From: an uncultured Thalassolituus sp.
Lineage (GTDB): Bacteria > Pseudomonadota > Gammaproteobacteria > Pseudomonadales > Oceanobacteraceae
DNA: 16,537 nt
Direction of reading: 5' to 3'
Assembly (NCBI GenBank): GCA_913054055.1
Contig: CAJXIT010000033.1
Coordinates: forward strand, 1-16,537
Position numbers and translations under genes: made by a program
The notes under the pieces: generated by a model
The model's database searches: none
Seen by the model: only the letters and a program-made list of their open reading frames with translations
What the model was told of the DNA's origin: nothing
In this document: piece after piece, positions 1 to 5,892 of the stretch
Position numbering within the stretch: the first letter of the stretch is position 1
Layout of the letters: each line of letters starts with the position of its first letter

Positions 1-8
1 AAAACAAA

Positions 9-37
9 TAGCCAAAAAATAATTTCAGAAATATAAA
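9..37 (+). promoter_or_regulatory. Candidate sigma70 promoter of metK
   Basis: A TAGCCA hexamer (9-14, four of six matches to TTGACA) is followed after 17 bases by TATAAA (32-37, five of six matches to TATAAT). Transcription would start near 43-45, giving a short leader before the ribosome binding site AAGG at 48-51, which lies 9 bases from the metK ATG. The surrounding DNA is very AT-rich, so chance matches are likely. The window begins only 60 bases upstream, so other promoters or regulatory sites may lie outside it. Confidence 0.35.
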
Positions 38-60
38 TTTATTACACAAGGTGAATAACA

Positions 61-1272
61 ATGAGTGAATATTCAATTTTCACTTCGGAATCTGTAACCG
101 AAGGCCATCCGGATAAAGTTGCTGATCAAATTTCGGATGCGGTACTGGATGCCATAATTGCTCGCGATCCATATGCACGTGTTGCAGTAGAAACATTGGT
201 TAAAACAGGTATGGCCGTGGTTGCAGGCGAAGTAACCACATCTTGTTATGTTGACCTTGAAGACATCGTGCGTGATGTGATTACAGGCATCGGCTACAAC
301 AGTTCTGACGTGGGTTTTGATGGTGCAACTTGTGCAGTACTAAACGGCATAGGTAAACAGTCTGTTGAGATTAACCAAGGTGTTGACCGTGCCAAGCCTG
401 AAGATCAAGGCGCTGGTGACCAAGGTTTAATGTTTGGTTACGCTACAAACGAAACACCTAACCTAATGCCTGCTCCGGTTTATTACGCGCATTTGTTGGT
501 ACAACGCCAGTCTGAACTACGCCGCAATGGAACACTTCCTTGGCTACGCCCTGATGCTAAATCTCAGGTGACTATTAACTATGAAGGCGACCAACCTAAA
601 GTAGACGCGGTTGTATTATCCACACAGCACAACCCTGACATCAGCTTGGAAGATCTTCGAGCGCAAGTCATCGAACACATTATCAAACCAGTTATCCCTG
701 CTGAATGGTTAACGTCTGACACCCTTTACCACATTAACCCAACAGGTAAGTTTGTAATTGGTGGTCCAGTGGGTGACGCCGGACTAACAGGACGTAAAAT
801 CATCGTAGATACTTATGGCGGCATGGCTCGTCATGGTGGTGGTGCATTCTCTGGTAAAGACCCTTCAAAGGTAGACCGTTCAGCTGCTTACTATGGCCGC
901 TATGTTGCTAAAAACATTGTAGCCGCCGGTTTAGCTGATCGTTGTGAAGTACAAGTGTCTTACGCCATTGGTGTTGCGGAACCTACATCGGTTTCTGTAA
1001 ATACATTTGGCACTGGCAAATTAACGGATATCGAATTAGCTAAAGTGATTCGTGAAGTATTTGACCTTCGCCCATACGCCATTCAAAGCCAGCTAGAGTT
1101 GTTAAACCCTATGTATCAAATTACAGCTGCATACGGACACTTTGGTCGTGAGCCATTTGAAGCAACCTACGAATACGAAGAATTAGGCGAAAAGAAATCG
1201 AAAACGTTTACCGCCTTTACATGGGAACGTACAGACAAAGTTGATGCTTTAAAAGCAGCAGCTAAGCTATAA
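61..1272 (+). CDS. metK: S-adenosylmethionine synthetase MetK
   Basis: This enzyme joins methionine and ATP to give S-adenosylmethionine, phosphate and diphosphate, the cell's main methyl donor, in the cytoplasm. The 403-residue length is usual for the family. The N-terminal ATP/methionine site GHPDKVADQISDAVLD is at residues 15-30, the family hexapeptide GAGDQG at 117-122, and the glycine-rich phosphate-binding signature GGGAFSGKD at 259-267, followed by PSKVDRS. The ATG is preceded by AAGG with good spacing. ahcY starts 53 bases downstream on the same strand, so the two probably share a transcript that links SAM production to removal of its by-product. The sequence is intact and unremarkable for the family. 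The identification is essentially certain. Confidence 0.98.
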   Translation: MSEYSIFTSESVTEGHPDKVADQISDAVLDAIIARDPYARVAVETLVKTGMAVVAGEVTTSCYVDLEDIVRDVITGIGYNSSDVGFDGATCAVLNGIGKQSVEINQGVDRAKPEDQGAGDQGLMFGYATNETPNLMPAPVYYAHLLVQRQSELRRNGTLPWLRPDAKSQVTINYEGDQPKVDAVVLSTQHNPDISLEDLRAQVIEHIIKPVIPAEWLTSDTLYHINPTGKFVIGGPVGDAGLTGRKIIVDTYGGMARHGGGAFSGKDPSKVDRSAAYYGRYVAKNIVAAGLADRCEVQVSYAIGVAEPTSVSVNTFGTGKLTDIELAKVIREVFDLRPYAIQSQLELLNPMYQITAAYGHFGREPFEATYEYEELGEKKSKTFTAFTWERTDKVDALKAAAKL

Positions 1273-1312
1273 GCCAATTACATTTAAACAAATTTTAAAC
1301 GCCATGTTGGCG
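1273..1312 (+). promoter_or_regulatory. Intercistronic hairpin(s) before the ahcY ribosome binding site
   Basis: CGCCA (1300-1304) and TGGCG (1308-1312) form a perfect 5-bp stem with a 3-base loop, ending three bases before the ahcY ribosome binding site AGGAAA (1315-1320). The 3' arm could instead pair with GCCAA (1273-1277), directly after the metK stop, through TTGGC (1307-1311). The two pairings exclude each other. TTTAAAC also occurs twice, at 1283-1289 and 1294-1300. I find no match to the SAH-riboswitch or SAM-riboswitch consensus. A regulatory role is an inference; the structure may only affect RNA processing or translation of ahcY. Confidence 0.4.
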
Positions 1313-1325
1313 ATAGGAAAAACAA

Positions 1326-2723
1326 ATGAACTTTACTGATTATCAAGTAGCGGCAAAAACTCCAGAAGCATTCGAAGCGGATGCGGCATGGGGCCGTAAA
1401 GAAATTCAAATTGCTGAAGGCGAAATGCCAGCACTAATGGCACTGCGTCGTAAGTACAAAGCAAGTCAGCCGTTAAAAGATGCAAAAATCATGGGTTGCA
1501 TCCACATGACGATCCAAACAGCGGTTTTAATTGAAACATTAGTAGACCTAGGTGCTGACGTTCGCTGGTCTTCATGTAACATTTTCTCTACACAGGATCA
1601 CGCTGCTGCGGCCATCGCCGCTGCTGGTATTCCAGTATTCGCTTGGAAAGGCGAAACCGAAGAAGAATTCCTATGGTGCATCGAGCAAACCATTCTTTCT
1701 AACAAAGACGGTTCTGATGTTTGGGATGCCAACATGATTCTTGATGATGGTGGCGATCTTACAGAAATGGTTCACAACAAATACCCTGAGCTTCTAAAAG
1801 ACATTCACGGTATTTCTGAAGAAACCACTACTGGTGTTCACCGTCTATTAGAAATGATGGAAAAAGGCGAACTTAAAGTACCTGCCATCAACGTAAACGA
1901 TGCGGTTACTAAATCGAAAAACGACAACAAATACGGCTGCCGTCATTCTTTGAATGACGCCATCAAGCGTGGTACTGACCACCTTCTTTCTGGTAAAAAA
2001 GCCCTTGTTGTTGGTTACGGTGACGTAGGTAAAGGTTCTGCCGCCTCTCTTGCTCAAGAAGGCATGATCGTTAAAGTAACAGAGATCGACCCTATCTGTG
2101 CAATGCAAGCCTGCATGGACGGCTTTGAAGTTGTGTCTCCATTCATCGACGGTGTTAACACTGGCACCTTAGAAGGCATTAACAAAGAGCTTCTAGCAAA
2201 AACTGACCTAATCGTAACCACTACTGGTAACGCTGACGTTTGTGACAAGAACATGCTTCAGTCTCTTAAGTCTGGCGCGGTTGTTTGTAACATTGGTCAC
2301 TTCGATAACGAAATCGATACTGCGTTCATGCGTGAAAACTGGGAGTGGGACGAAGTTAAACCACAAGTACATAAGGTTTACCGCAACAAAGCTGATAACG
2401 ATCACTTGATCCTATTATCTGAAGGCCGTTTGGTGAACCTTGGTAATGCGACTGGTCACCCAAGCCGTATCATGGATGGTTCTTTCGCTAACCAAGTATT
2501 AGCTCAAATCTACTTATACGAGCGTAAGTTCGCAGACATGATGGAAGCTGAGAAAAAAGAAAGCATCTACGTGAAAGTACTGCCTAAGAAATTAGATGAA
2601 GAAGTAGCGAAAGACATGGTTGAAGGTTTTGGTGGCGTAATTACACAGCTAACCAAAACTCAAGCTGACTACATCAATGTTGATGTTGACGGCCCATACA
2701 AGCCAGAAAGCTACAAGTACTAA
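1326..2723 (+). CDS. ahcY: Adenosylhomocysteinase AhcY (SAH hydrolase)
   Basis: This NAD-dependent enzyme reversibly splits S-adenosylhomocysteine into adenosine and homocysteine. It relieves product inhibition of SAM-dependent methyltransferases and feeds the methionine cycle. The protein has 465 residues, close to other proteobacterial forms. Visible family motifs are CIHMTIQTAVL (58-68), NIFSTQDHAAAAI (85-97), DDGGD (140-144), EETTTGVHRL (165-174) and NVNDAVTKSKNDNKYG (189-204). The NAD-binding Rossmann turn GYGDVGKGSA is at 230-239. The C-terminal tail ends KPESYKY; in the family this Lys/Tyr tail reaches into the NAD site of the partner subunit. The ATG follows AGGAAA at close spacing. 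It lies downstream of metK, and a strong hairpin terminator follows. Having this hydrolase means the organism uses the one-step route instead of relying only on Pfs/LuxS. The identification is secure. Confidence 0.98.
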   Translation: MNFTDYQVAAKTPEAFEADAAWGRKEIQIAEGEMPALMALRRKYKASQPLKDAKIMGCIHMTIQTAVLIETLVDLGADVRWSSCNIFSTQDHAAAAIAAAGIPVFAWKGETEEEFLWCIEQTILSNKDGSDVWDANMILDDGGDLTEMVHNKYPELLKDIHGISEETTTGVHRLLEMMEKGELKVPAINVNDAVTKSKNDNKYGCRHSLNDAIKRGTDHLLSGKKALVVGYGDVGKGSAASLAQEGMIVKVTEIDPICAMQACMDGFEVVSPFIDGVNTGTLEGINKELLAKTDLIVTTTGNADVCDKNMLQSLKSGAVVCNIGHFDNEIDTAFMRENWEWDEVKPQVHKVYRNKADNDHLILLSEGRLVNLGNATGHPSRIMDGSFANQVLAQIYLYERKFADMMEAEKKESIYVKVLPKKLDEEVAKDMVEGFGGVITQLTKTQADYINVDVDGPYKPESYKY

Positions 2724-2751
2724 ATCGATTCGCGTTAAGCATATATCGATA

Positions 2752-2796
2752 CAAAGAAATGAAGCGTCATGCTTCATTTCTTTGATTATTTTTTAC
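2752..2796 (+). terminator. Rho-independent terminator after ahcY
   Basis: A perfect 14-bp inverted repeat (2752-2765 with 2771-2784) encloses the 5-base loop GTCAT and is followed by a T-rich run, ATTATTTTTTAC. It sits 28 bases after the ahcY stop and would end a metK-ahcY transcript, so metF should need its own promoter. I could not identify a convincing sigma70 promoter in the remaining 62 bases before metF. Confidence 0.88.
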
Positions 2797-2858
2797 TTTC
2801 TATTGCAACTAAATAGCCTTTAACTTGCATTAAGATCACTATTACACCTGAGATACCC

Positions 2859-3695
2859 ATGGACAATTTTCGATTAAGTTTTGAATTCTTCCCCACCAAA
2901 ACTGAAGAAGGCACGCGTAAACTTTATAACACCCGTGACCAGCTAGCAGAGCTTAATCCAGACTTTTTCTCTGTCACTTACGGTGCCGGTGGTTCAACCC
3001 GTGACAATACTATTGATATTGTTACCGGCATGAATAGCAAAGGCATTGATGCCGCACCCCATTTATCATGTGTAGGGGAAAGCAAAGACAACATTAAACA
3101 ACTGCTTCAGCACTACGCCGACAATGACATCAAACGCATTGTTGCACTTCGTGGTGACTTACCTTCTGGCATGGCTGCTAGTGCAGGTGAACTGAAATAC
3201 GCAAACGAACTTGTGGAATTGATTAAAGCTGAACACGGCGATCGCTTTGAATTAGAAGTGGCGGCGTACCCTGAAATGCACCCACAAGCCACAAACTTTG
3301 AAAACGATTTAATCAACTTCAAACGCAAAGTTGATGCGGGCGCCACTACTGCCATTACTCAATACTTTTTCAACCCTGACAGCTATTTTTATTATGTGGA
3401 TCGCTGCCAAGAAATGGGCATCGAGATTCCAATCATCCCCGGTATCATGCCCATCACAAACTACACCAAGTTAGCGCGCTTTTCTGATGCGTGCGGCGCT
3501 GAAATCCCACGCTGGATTCGCAAGCAGCTAGAAGCCTATGGGGATGATTCAGAAAGCATCATGAAGTTTGGAGAAGAGGTCATTACACAAATGTGTGAAG
3601 ACTTGGTAGAGAACGATGTTCCTGGTTTACACTTTTACACCCTTAACCAGGCAGAACCTTGCTTAAATGTCTGGAACAATTTGGGCCTTTGGTAA
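2859..3695 (+). CDS. metF: 5,10-Methylenetetrahydrofolate reductase MetF
   Basis: This FAD enzyme reduces 5,10-methylene-tetrahydrofolate to 5-methyl-tetrahydrofolate, the methyl donor for methionine synthase. It therefore closes the cycle served by metK and ahcY upstream. At 278 residues it has the usual length of the short bacterial form, which is a catalytic barrel only. Motifs include SFEFFP (7-12) with Glu9, SVTYGAGGS (38-46), ALRGDLP (96-102) with Asp100, AAYPEMHPQA (135-144) and the run TQYFFN (167-172) with Gln168. These residues align with Glu28, Asp120 and Gln183 of the E. coli enzyme. The C-terminal HFYTLN is also typical. The ATG has only a weak GAG-type ribosome binding site. The next gene, a CDGSH protein, starts 42 bases downstream and is probably co-transcribed. 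Confidence 0.97.
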   Translation: MDNFRLSFEFFPTKTEEGTRKLYNTRDQLAELNPDFFSVTYGAGGSTRDNTIDIVTGMNSKGIDAAPHLSCVGESKDNIKQLLQHYADNDIKRIVALRGDLPSGMAASAGELKYANELVELIKAEHGDRFELEVAAYPEMHPQATNFENDLINFKRKVDAGATTAITQYFFNPDSYFYYVDRCQEMGIEIPIIPGIMPITNYTKLARFSDACGAEIPRWIRKQLEAYGDDSESIMKFGEEVITQMCEDLVENDVPGLHFYTLNQAEPCLNVWNNLGLW

Positions 3696-3737
3696 TTAAC
3701 CAGCTAAACTATCAATAGCTAACTTTGGAGTGTAGAT

Positions 3738-3953
3738 ATGCGTCAACCCATTAGAGTCGATCTAGTAGAAGGGCAATCGTACTTCTGGTGCGAATGCGGC
3801 CGCAGTGAAAAACAGCCATTTTGTGATGGCAGTCATTCAGGTACGCCCTATACTCCAAAAATGTTTACCGCTGAAAAAACAGAAAGTCGTTTTTTATGTG
3901 CTTGTAAAGACACCGAAAGCGCACCATTTTGTGATGGAAGTCATAATAGGTGA
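3738..3953 (+). CDS. Tandem CDGSH-type iron-sulfur protein
   Basis: This 71-residue protein consists almost entirely of two CDGSH modules, each a C-x-C-x8-C-x3-H pattern expected to bind a [2Fe-2S] cluster through three cysteines and one histidine. The ligands are Cys18, Cys20, Cys29 and His33 in the first module and Cys54, Cys56, Cys65 and His69 in the second; both contain PFCDGSH. There is no signal peptide or membrane anchor, so it should be cytoplasmic. This matches the small two-motif class related to mitochondrial CISD3, where roles in redox sensing, electron transfer or cluster handling are suggested, but the partner is unknown here. The start is supported by GGAG (3727-3730), 7 bases from the ATG. 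It lies 42 bases after metF and before a bidirectional terminator. The fold is confident, the cellular role is not. Confidence 0.9.
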   Translation: MRQPIRVDLVEGQSYFWCECGRSEKQPFCDGSHSGTPYTPKMFTAEKTESRFLCACKDTESAPFCDGSHNR

Positions 3954-3966
3954 TCGTAAACGCTTG

Positions 3967-4003
3967 AAATAAAATGCTCGTTAGATTCCGAGCATTTTAT
4001 TTT
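3967..4003. terminator. Bidirectional terminator between the CDGSH gene and the glutaredoxin gene
   Basis: A perfect 14-bp inverted repeat (3967-3980 with 3989-4002) encloses an 8-base loop. The arms begin and end in A/T runs, so the 3' arm supplies a T-rich tail on either strand. It lies between convergent genes, 13 bases after the CDGSH stop and 29 bases from the minus-strand glutaredoxin gene stop, and can serve both transcripts. Confidence 0.85.
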
Positions 4004-4031
4004 AGCTTTAAGAACTGACCTATCGCCAGTA

Positions 4032-4457
4032 TCAAAAATCAGCAAATTCCCTTTCGAAACGCGCCAAACTAAAGCCATTAATGCGATTTTTTCCAATAAA
4101 TGTAACGGGAACGCCCGTTGCCTTTAAGCGTTCGTACTTTCGCATTGCATAGTTACTGTTTGTGATATCGTATTCTTTGTATTTAATCTTATTTTTCTTA
4201 AAAAAGCTTAGAGCCTTTATACAGTATGGGCATGTTGGTTTTGTATAAATCACCACCTTATCATCATGGTAAATGTCACTATTTTGATAAGTAACGGATC
4301 TATATGAGTTTATTTTATCTTTAAAATCATGAGGCTTAAAATCACCGACTTGCTGATCGCCATAGTGAACTCTCCCATGTTTATCTACCCATTTGTAAAC
4401 TTGTGCAGAACTCACCAACGATAAGCTACAAGCGAATAATACAATTAGTACTTTCAT
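4032..4457 (-). CDS. Exported DUF4124-glutaredoxin fusion protein
   Basis: This 141-residue protein has an N-terminal signal peptide (Lys2, hydrophobic 3-15, likely cleavage after Ser-Ser-Ala18). A DUF4124 segment follows (about 18-50, pattern QVYKWVD..GRVHYGD). The C-terminal glutaredoxin domain (about 66-141) carries the redox pair Cys76-Pro-Tyr-Cys79 after YTKPT and the thioredoxin-fold Thr-Gly-Val-Pro117 loop. It should act in the periplasm or on the membrane as a thiol-disulfide or glutathione-linked protein; the substrate is unknown. An upstream in-frame ATG at 4463 touches the AAGG ribosome binding site (4464-4467). The second ATG at 4457 has a 6-base spacer, so I chose it. It diverges from rsmE and is apparently monocistronic. 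The domain calls are confident, the function is open. Confidence 0.88.
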   Translation of the reverse strand: MKVLIVLFACSLSLVSSAQVYKWVDKHGRVHYGDQQVGDFKPHDFKDKINSYRSVTYQNSDIYHDDKVVIYTKPTCPYCIKALSFFKKNKIKYKEYDITNSNYAMRKYERLKATGVPVTFIGKNRINGFSLARFEREFADF

Positions 4458-4463
4458 ATTCAT

Positions 4464-4467
4464 CCTT
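4464..4467 (-). promoter_or_regulatory. Ribosome binding site deciding the glutaredoxin gene start
   Basis: On the minus strand AAGG directly abuts a first ATG (4463-4461), leaving no spacer, and lies 6 bases before a second in-frame ATG (4457-4455). The second spacing is functional, so translation should begin at 4457, giving an N-terminus MKVLIVLF typical of a signal peptide. Confidence 0.7.
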
Positions 4468-4474
4468 TAAAAAG

Positions 4475-4488
4475 CAAAGCATGCTTTG
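4475..4488. repeat. 14-base perfect palindrome in a divergent promoter region
   Basis: CAAAGCATGCTTTG is its own reverse complement. It overlaps the first bases of the candidate -35 hexamer of the rsmE promoter (4486-4491) and would lie in the 5' leader of the divergent glutaredoxin gene. This position suits an operator for a dimeric regulator, or a small hairpin in the minus-strand leader. No known binding consensus was recognised. Confidence 0.5.
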
Positions 4489-4514
4489 GTATCCTTTTTA
4501 TTTGCTGATATTAT
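4486..4514 (+). promoter_or_regulatory. Candidate sigma70 promoter of rsmE
   Basis: TTGGTA (4486-4491, four of six consensus matches), a 17-base spacer and TATTAT (4509-4514, five of six matches). Transcription would start near 4521, about 27 bases before the preferred rsmE ATG. The -10 lies face to face with the -10 of the divergent minus-strand promoter. Confidence 0.5.
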
Positions 4515-4539
4515 GATCTTGGTTATCTATACATGACAA
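4510..4539 (-). promoter_or_regulatory. Candidate sigma70 promoter of the glutaredoxin-fusion gene
   Basis: On the minus strand TTGTCA (4539-4534, five of six matches to TTGACA) is followed after 18 bases by CATAAT (4515-4510, five of six matches to TATAAT). Transcription would start near 4503, leaving a leader of about 45 bases that contains the palindrome at 4475-4488. Its -10 overlaps that of the rsmE promoter, so the two promoters could exclude each other. Confidence 0.55.
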
Positions 4540-4547
4540 GCTTTCAT

Positions 4548-5276
4548 ATGCGAATCCCTCGAATTTATACTCCACAAGCCTTAGCAGAAAATACGACGAT
4601 TGATTTGGATGAACAAGCTGCCAATCATGTGGGCAAAGTATTGCGAATGGCCGCTGGTCGCCAGTTAATTTTATTTAATGGCCAAGGGAATTTTCATTAC
4701 ACCGCCAACATTCAACACAGCGAACGTAAACGGGTCACTGTTAATGTTCTCACGAAAGTCATTACAGGGAATGAATCCCCGCTTTCGATTCACTTGGGCC
4801 AAGCCTTGTCTAAGGGAGATAAAATGGAATTTACCATTCAAAAGGCGGTGGAACTGGGTATCACTGACATTACCCCTTTATGGACAGAGCACTGTGATGT
4901 AAAGCTAAATGCAGAACGGCTAGAGAAAAAACACAAACAGTGGCAGGGTATTATTATCAGTGCCTGCGAACAGTCAGGCCGAAACATCATTCCAACACTT
5001 CACCCAGCTAAAAAGATAGATGACTGGTTCAGTACTATTAGTGCAGACTTAAAATGGGTGCTAGACCCGAGAGGAAATGCCCAAGCCACACAGGCGGATG
5101 CTATTCATAGCACTGCCATTGCGGTTGGCCCTGAAGGCGGCTTAAGCCAGGATGAAATTCAGCTAGCCTGTCAACATGACTTTCAAGCAAAACTAATAGG
5201 GCCTAGAGTGTTAAGAACAGAAACCGCCGCGTTAACGGCTATCACCATACTTCAAAGCCAATGGGGCGACTTTTAA
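4548..5276 (+). CDS. rsmE: 16S rRNA (uracil-1498-N3) methyltransferase RsmE
   Basis: RsmE uses SAM to methylate N3 of U1498 in 16S rRNA of the 30S subunit. It belongs to the SPOUT (trefoil-knot) methyltransferases. From the chosen start the protein has 242 residues, the usual size. An N-terminal PUA-like part (about 1-70, with NHVGKVLRM at 26-34) binds RNA. The knot domain shows KGDKMEFTIQKAVELG (89-104), SACEQSGR (138-145), the SAM loop VGPEGGLS (193-200) and IGPRVLRTETA (217-227). The frame is open from an ATG at 4533, but the ATG at 4548 gives MRIPRIY, the canonical family start. Neither ATG has a clear ribosome binding site. It diverges from the glutaredoxin gene and converges on chpC, separated by a strong terminator. 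The identification is secure, the exact start less so. Confidence 0.95.
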   Translation: MRIPRIYTPQALAENTTIDLDEQAANHVGKVLRMAAGRQLILFNGQGNFHYTANIQHSERKRVTVNVLTKVITGNESPLSIHLGQALSKGDKMEFTIQKAVELGITDITPLWTEHCDVKLNAERLEKKHKQWQGIIISACEQSGRNIIPTLHPAKKIDDWFSTISADLKWVLDPRGNAQATQADAIHSTAIAVGPEGGLSQDEIQLACQHDFQAKLIGPRVLRTETAALTAITILQSQWGDF

Positions 5277-5304
5277 AACTGAACACTTGAATTTCCCGCA
5301 GGCA

Positions 5305-5340
5305 TAAAAAAACCGAATGCTTTACCATTCGGTTTTTTTA
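5305..5340. terminator. Bidirectional terminator between rsmE and chpC
   Basis: A perfect 15-bp inverted repeat (5305-5319 with 5326-5340) encloses a 6-base loop. Its CCGAATG/CATTCGG core is flanked by seven A on one side and seven T on the other, which gives a classic rho-independent terminator on either strand. It closes rsmE on the plus strand and the pil-chp operon (last gene chpC, stop 14 bases away) on the minus strand. Confidence 0.93.
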
Positions 5341-5353
5341 ATTGTTCGCTATT

Positions 5354-5830
5354 TTAAATCGTTTTAAGAATGGCCGATTCCAGCATATCCAAATCTGGAA
5401 TGGTGGCATGACCCGTTTCTAAAGTGACCGCCATTTTTTGTCCTTTTTGCAGAACCGTATTTTGATTTTCTTTGATGGCCGCTTCTTCTAATTTTATTAA
5501 GCTTGGAATACCCTGAGTTAGCATGCCAAAGAATCGCATTTTGCCTTGCTCACCATTTGGAGAGTTCACCACAGCCACACGTAAATCTTGACCTGCCGGG
5601 CCTTTTTTAAAGCCACTGAACTCCTCATAAGAAATCACAGGAATCATGGTCCCACGCCATTCTATTTCGCCCATTATCCACTCAGGGGTATTGGCTATTT
5701 CGACTGGCTTTTGAAATGGAATCAGCTCAGCAACGGTCACGTTAGGTAAAACCATTCTACCGCCTTGAATGGGAATCAGCAGGCAAGGCAGTACTTCATT
5801 TTTGGGTGTTGGGTTGCTTAACTCTTGCAT
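5354..5830 (-). CDS. chpC: CheW-like chemotaxis adaptor ChpC
   Basis: ChpC is a CheW-fold adaptor thought to link receptors to the ChpA kinase in the type IV pilus chemosensory system. The 158-residue cytoplasmic protein has the CheW core: a strand reading PCLLIPIQGGRMVLPN near residues 15-30, TVAELIPF (32-39), then EWIMGEIEWRGTMIPVISYE around 50-69. The W-x2-G-x3-W-R-G-x2-I-P-V-I pattern is the CheW receptor/kinase-binding signature. The ATG has AGGT about 7 bases upstream. It follows chpB after 62 bases and is the last gene before a bidirectional terminator, matching the order chpA-chpB-chpC in P. aeruginosa. CheW proteins are short and divergent, so the ChpC name (instead of a generic CheW) rests mainly on position. 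Confidence 0.9.
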   Translation of the reverse strand: MQELSNPTPKNEVLPCLLIPIQGGRMVLPNVTVAELIPFQKPVEIANTPEWIMGEIEWRGTMIPVISYEEFSGFKKGPAGQDLRVAVVNSPNGEQGKMRFFGMLTQGIPSLIKLEEAAIKENQNTVLQKGQKMAVTLETGHATIPDLDMLESAILKTI

Positions 5831-5892
5831 GGTATCTACCTAGCCTTTGTGGATTCTTAAAGACCTTAATTTGGTTTTAGTTAATATAATTG

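Noticed and set aside
1273..1325. SAM or SAH riboswitch before ahcY
   Set aside because: The gap is only 53 bases and lacks the conserved cores of known SAM/SAH riboswitch classes. Only short hairpins are visible.
2797..2858. Promoter for metF
   Set aside because: Hexamers such as TTGCAA (2803-2808) and TAAGAT (2831-2836) occur, but their spacing (22 bases) is wrong. I could not support any specific site, nor a MetJ-type operator.
4425..4440. Lipoprotein signal (LFAC) in the exported glutaredoxin fusion
   Set aside because: The Cys lies at residue 10, inside the hydrophobic core, with Phe at the -2 position. The later Ser-Ser-Ala site fits ordinary signal peptidase I better.
4533..4547. ATG at 4533 as rsmE start
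   Set aside because: It adds five residues not seen in the family. The ATG at 4548 gives the canonical MRIPRIY start. Neither has a ribosome binding site, so some doubt remains.
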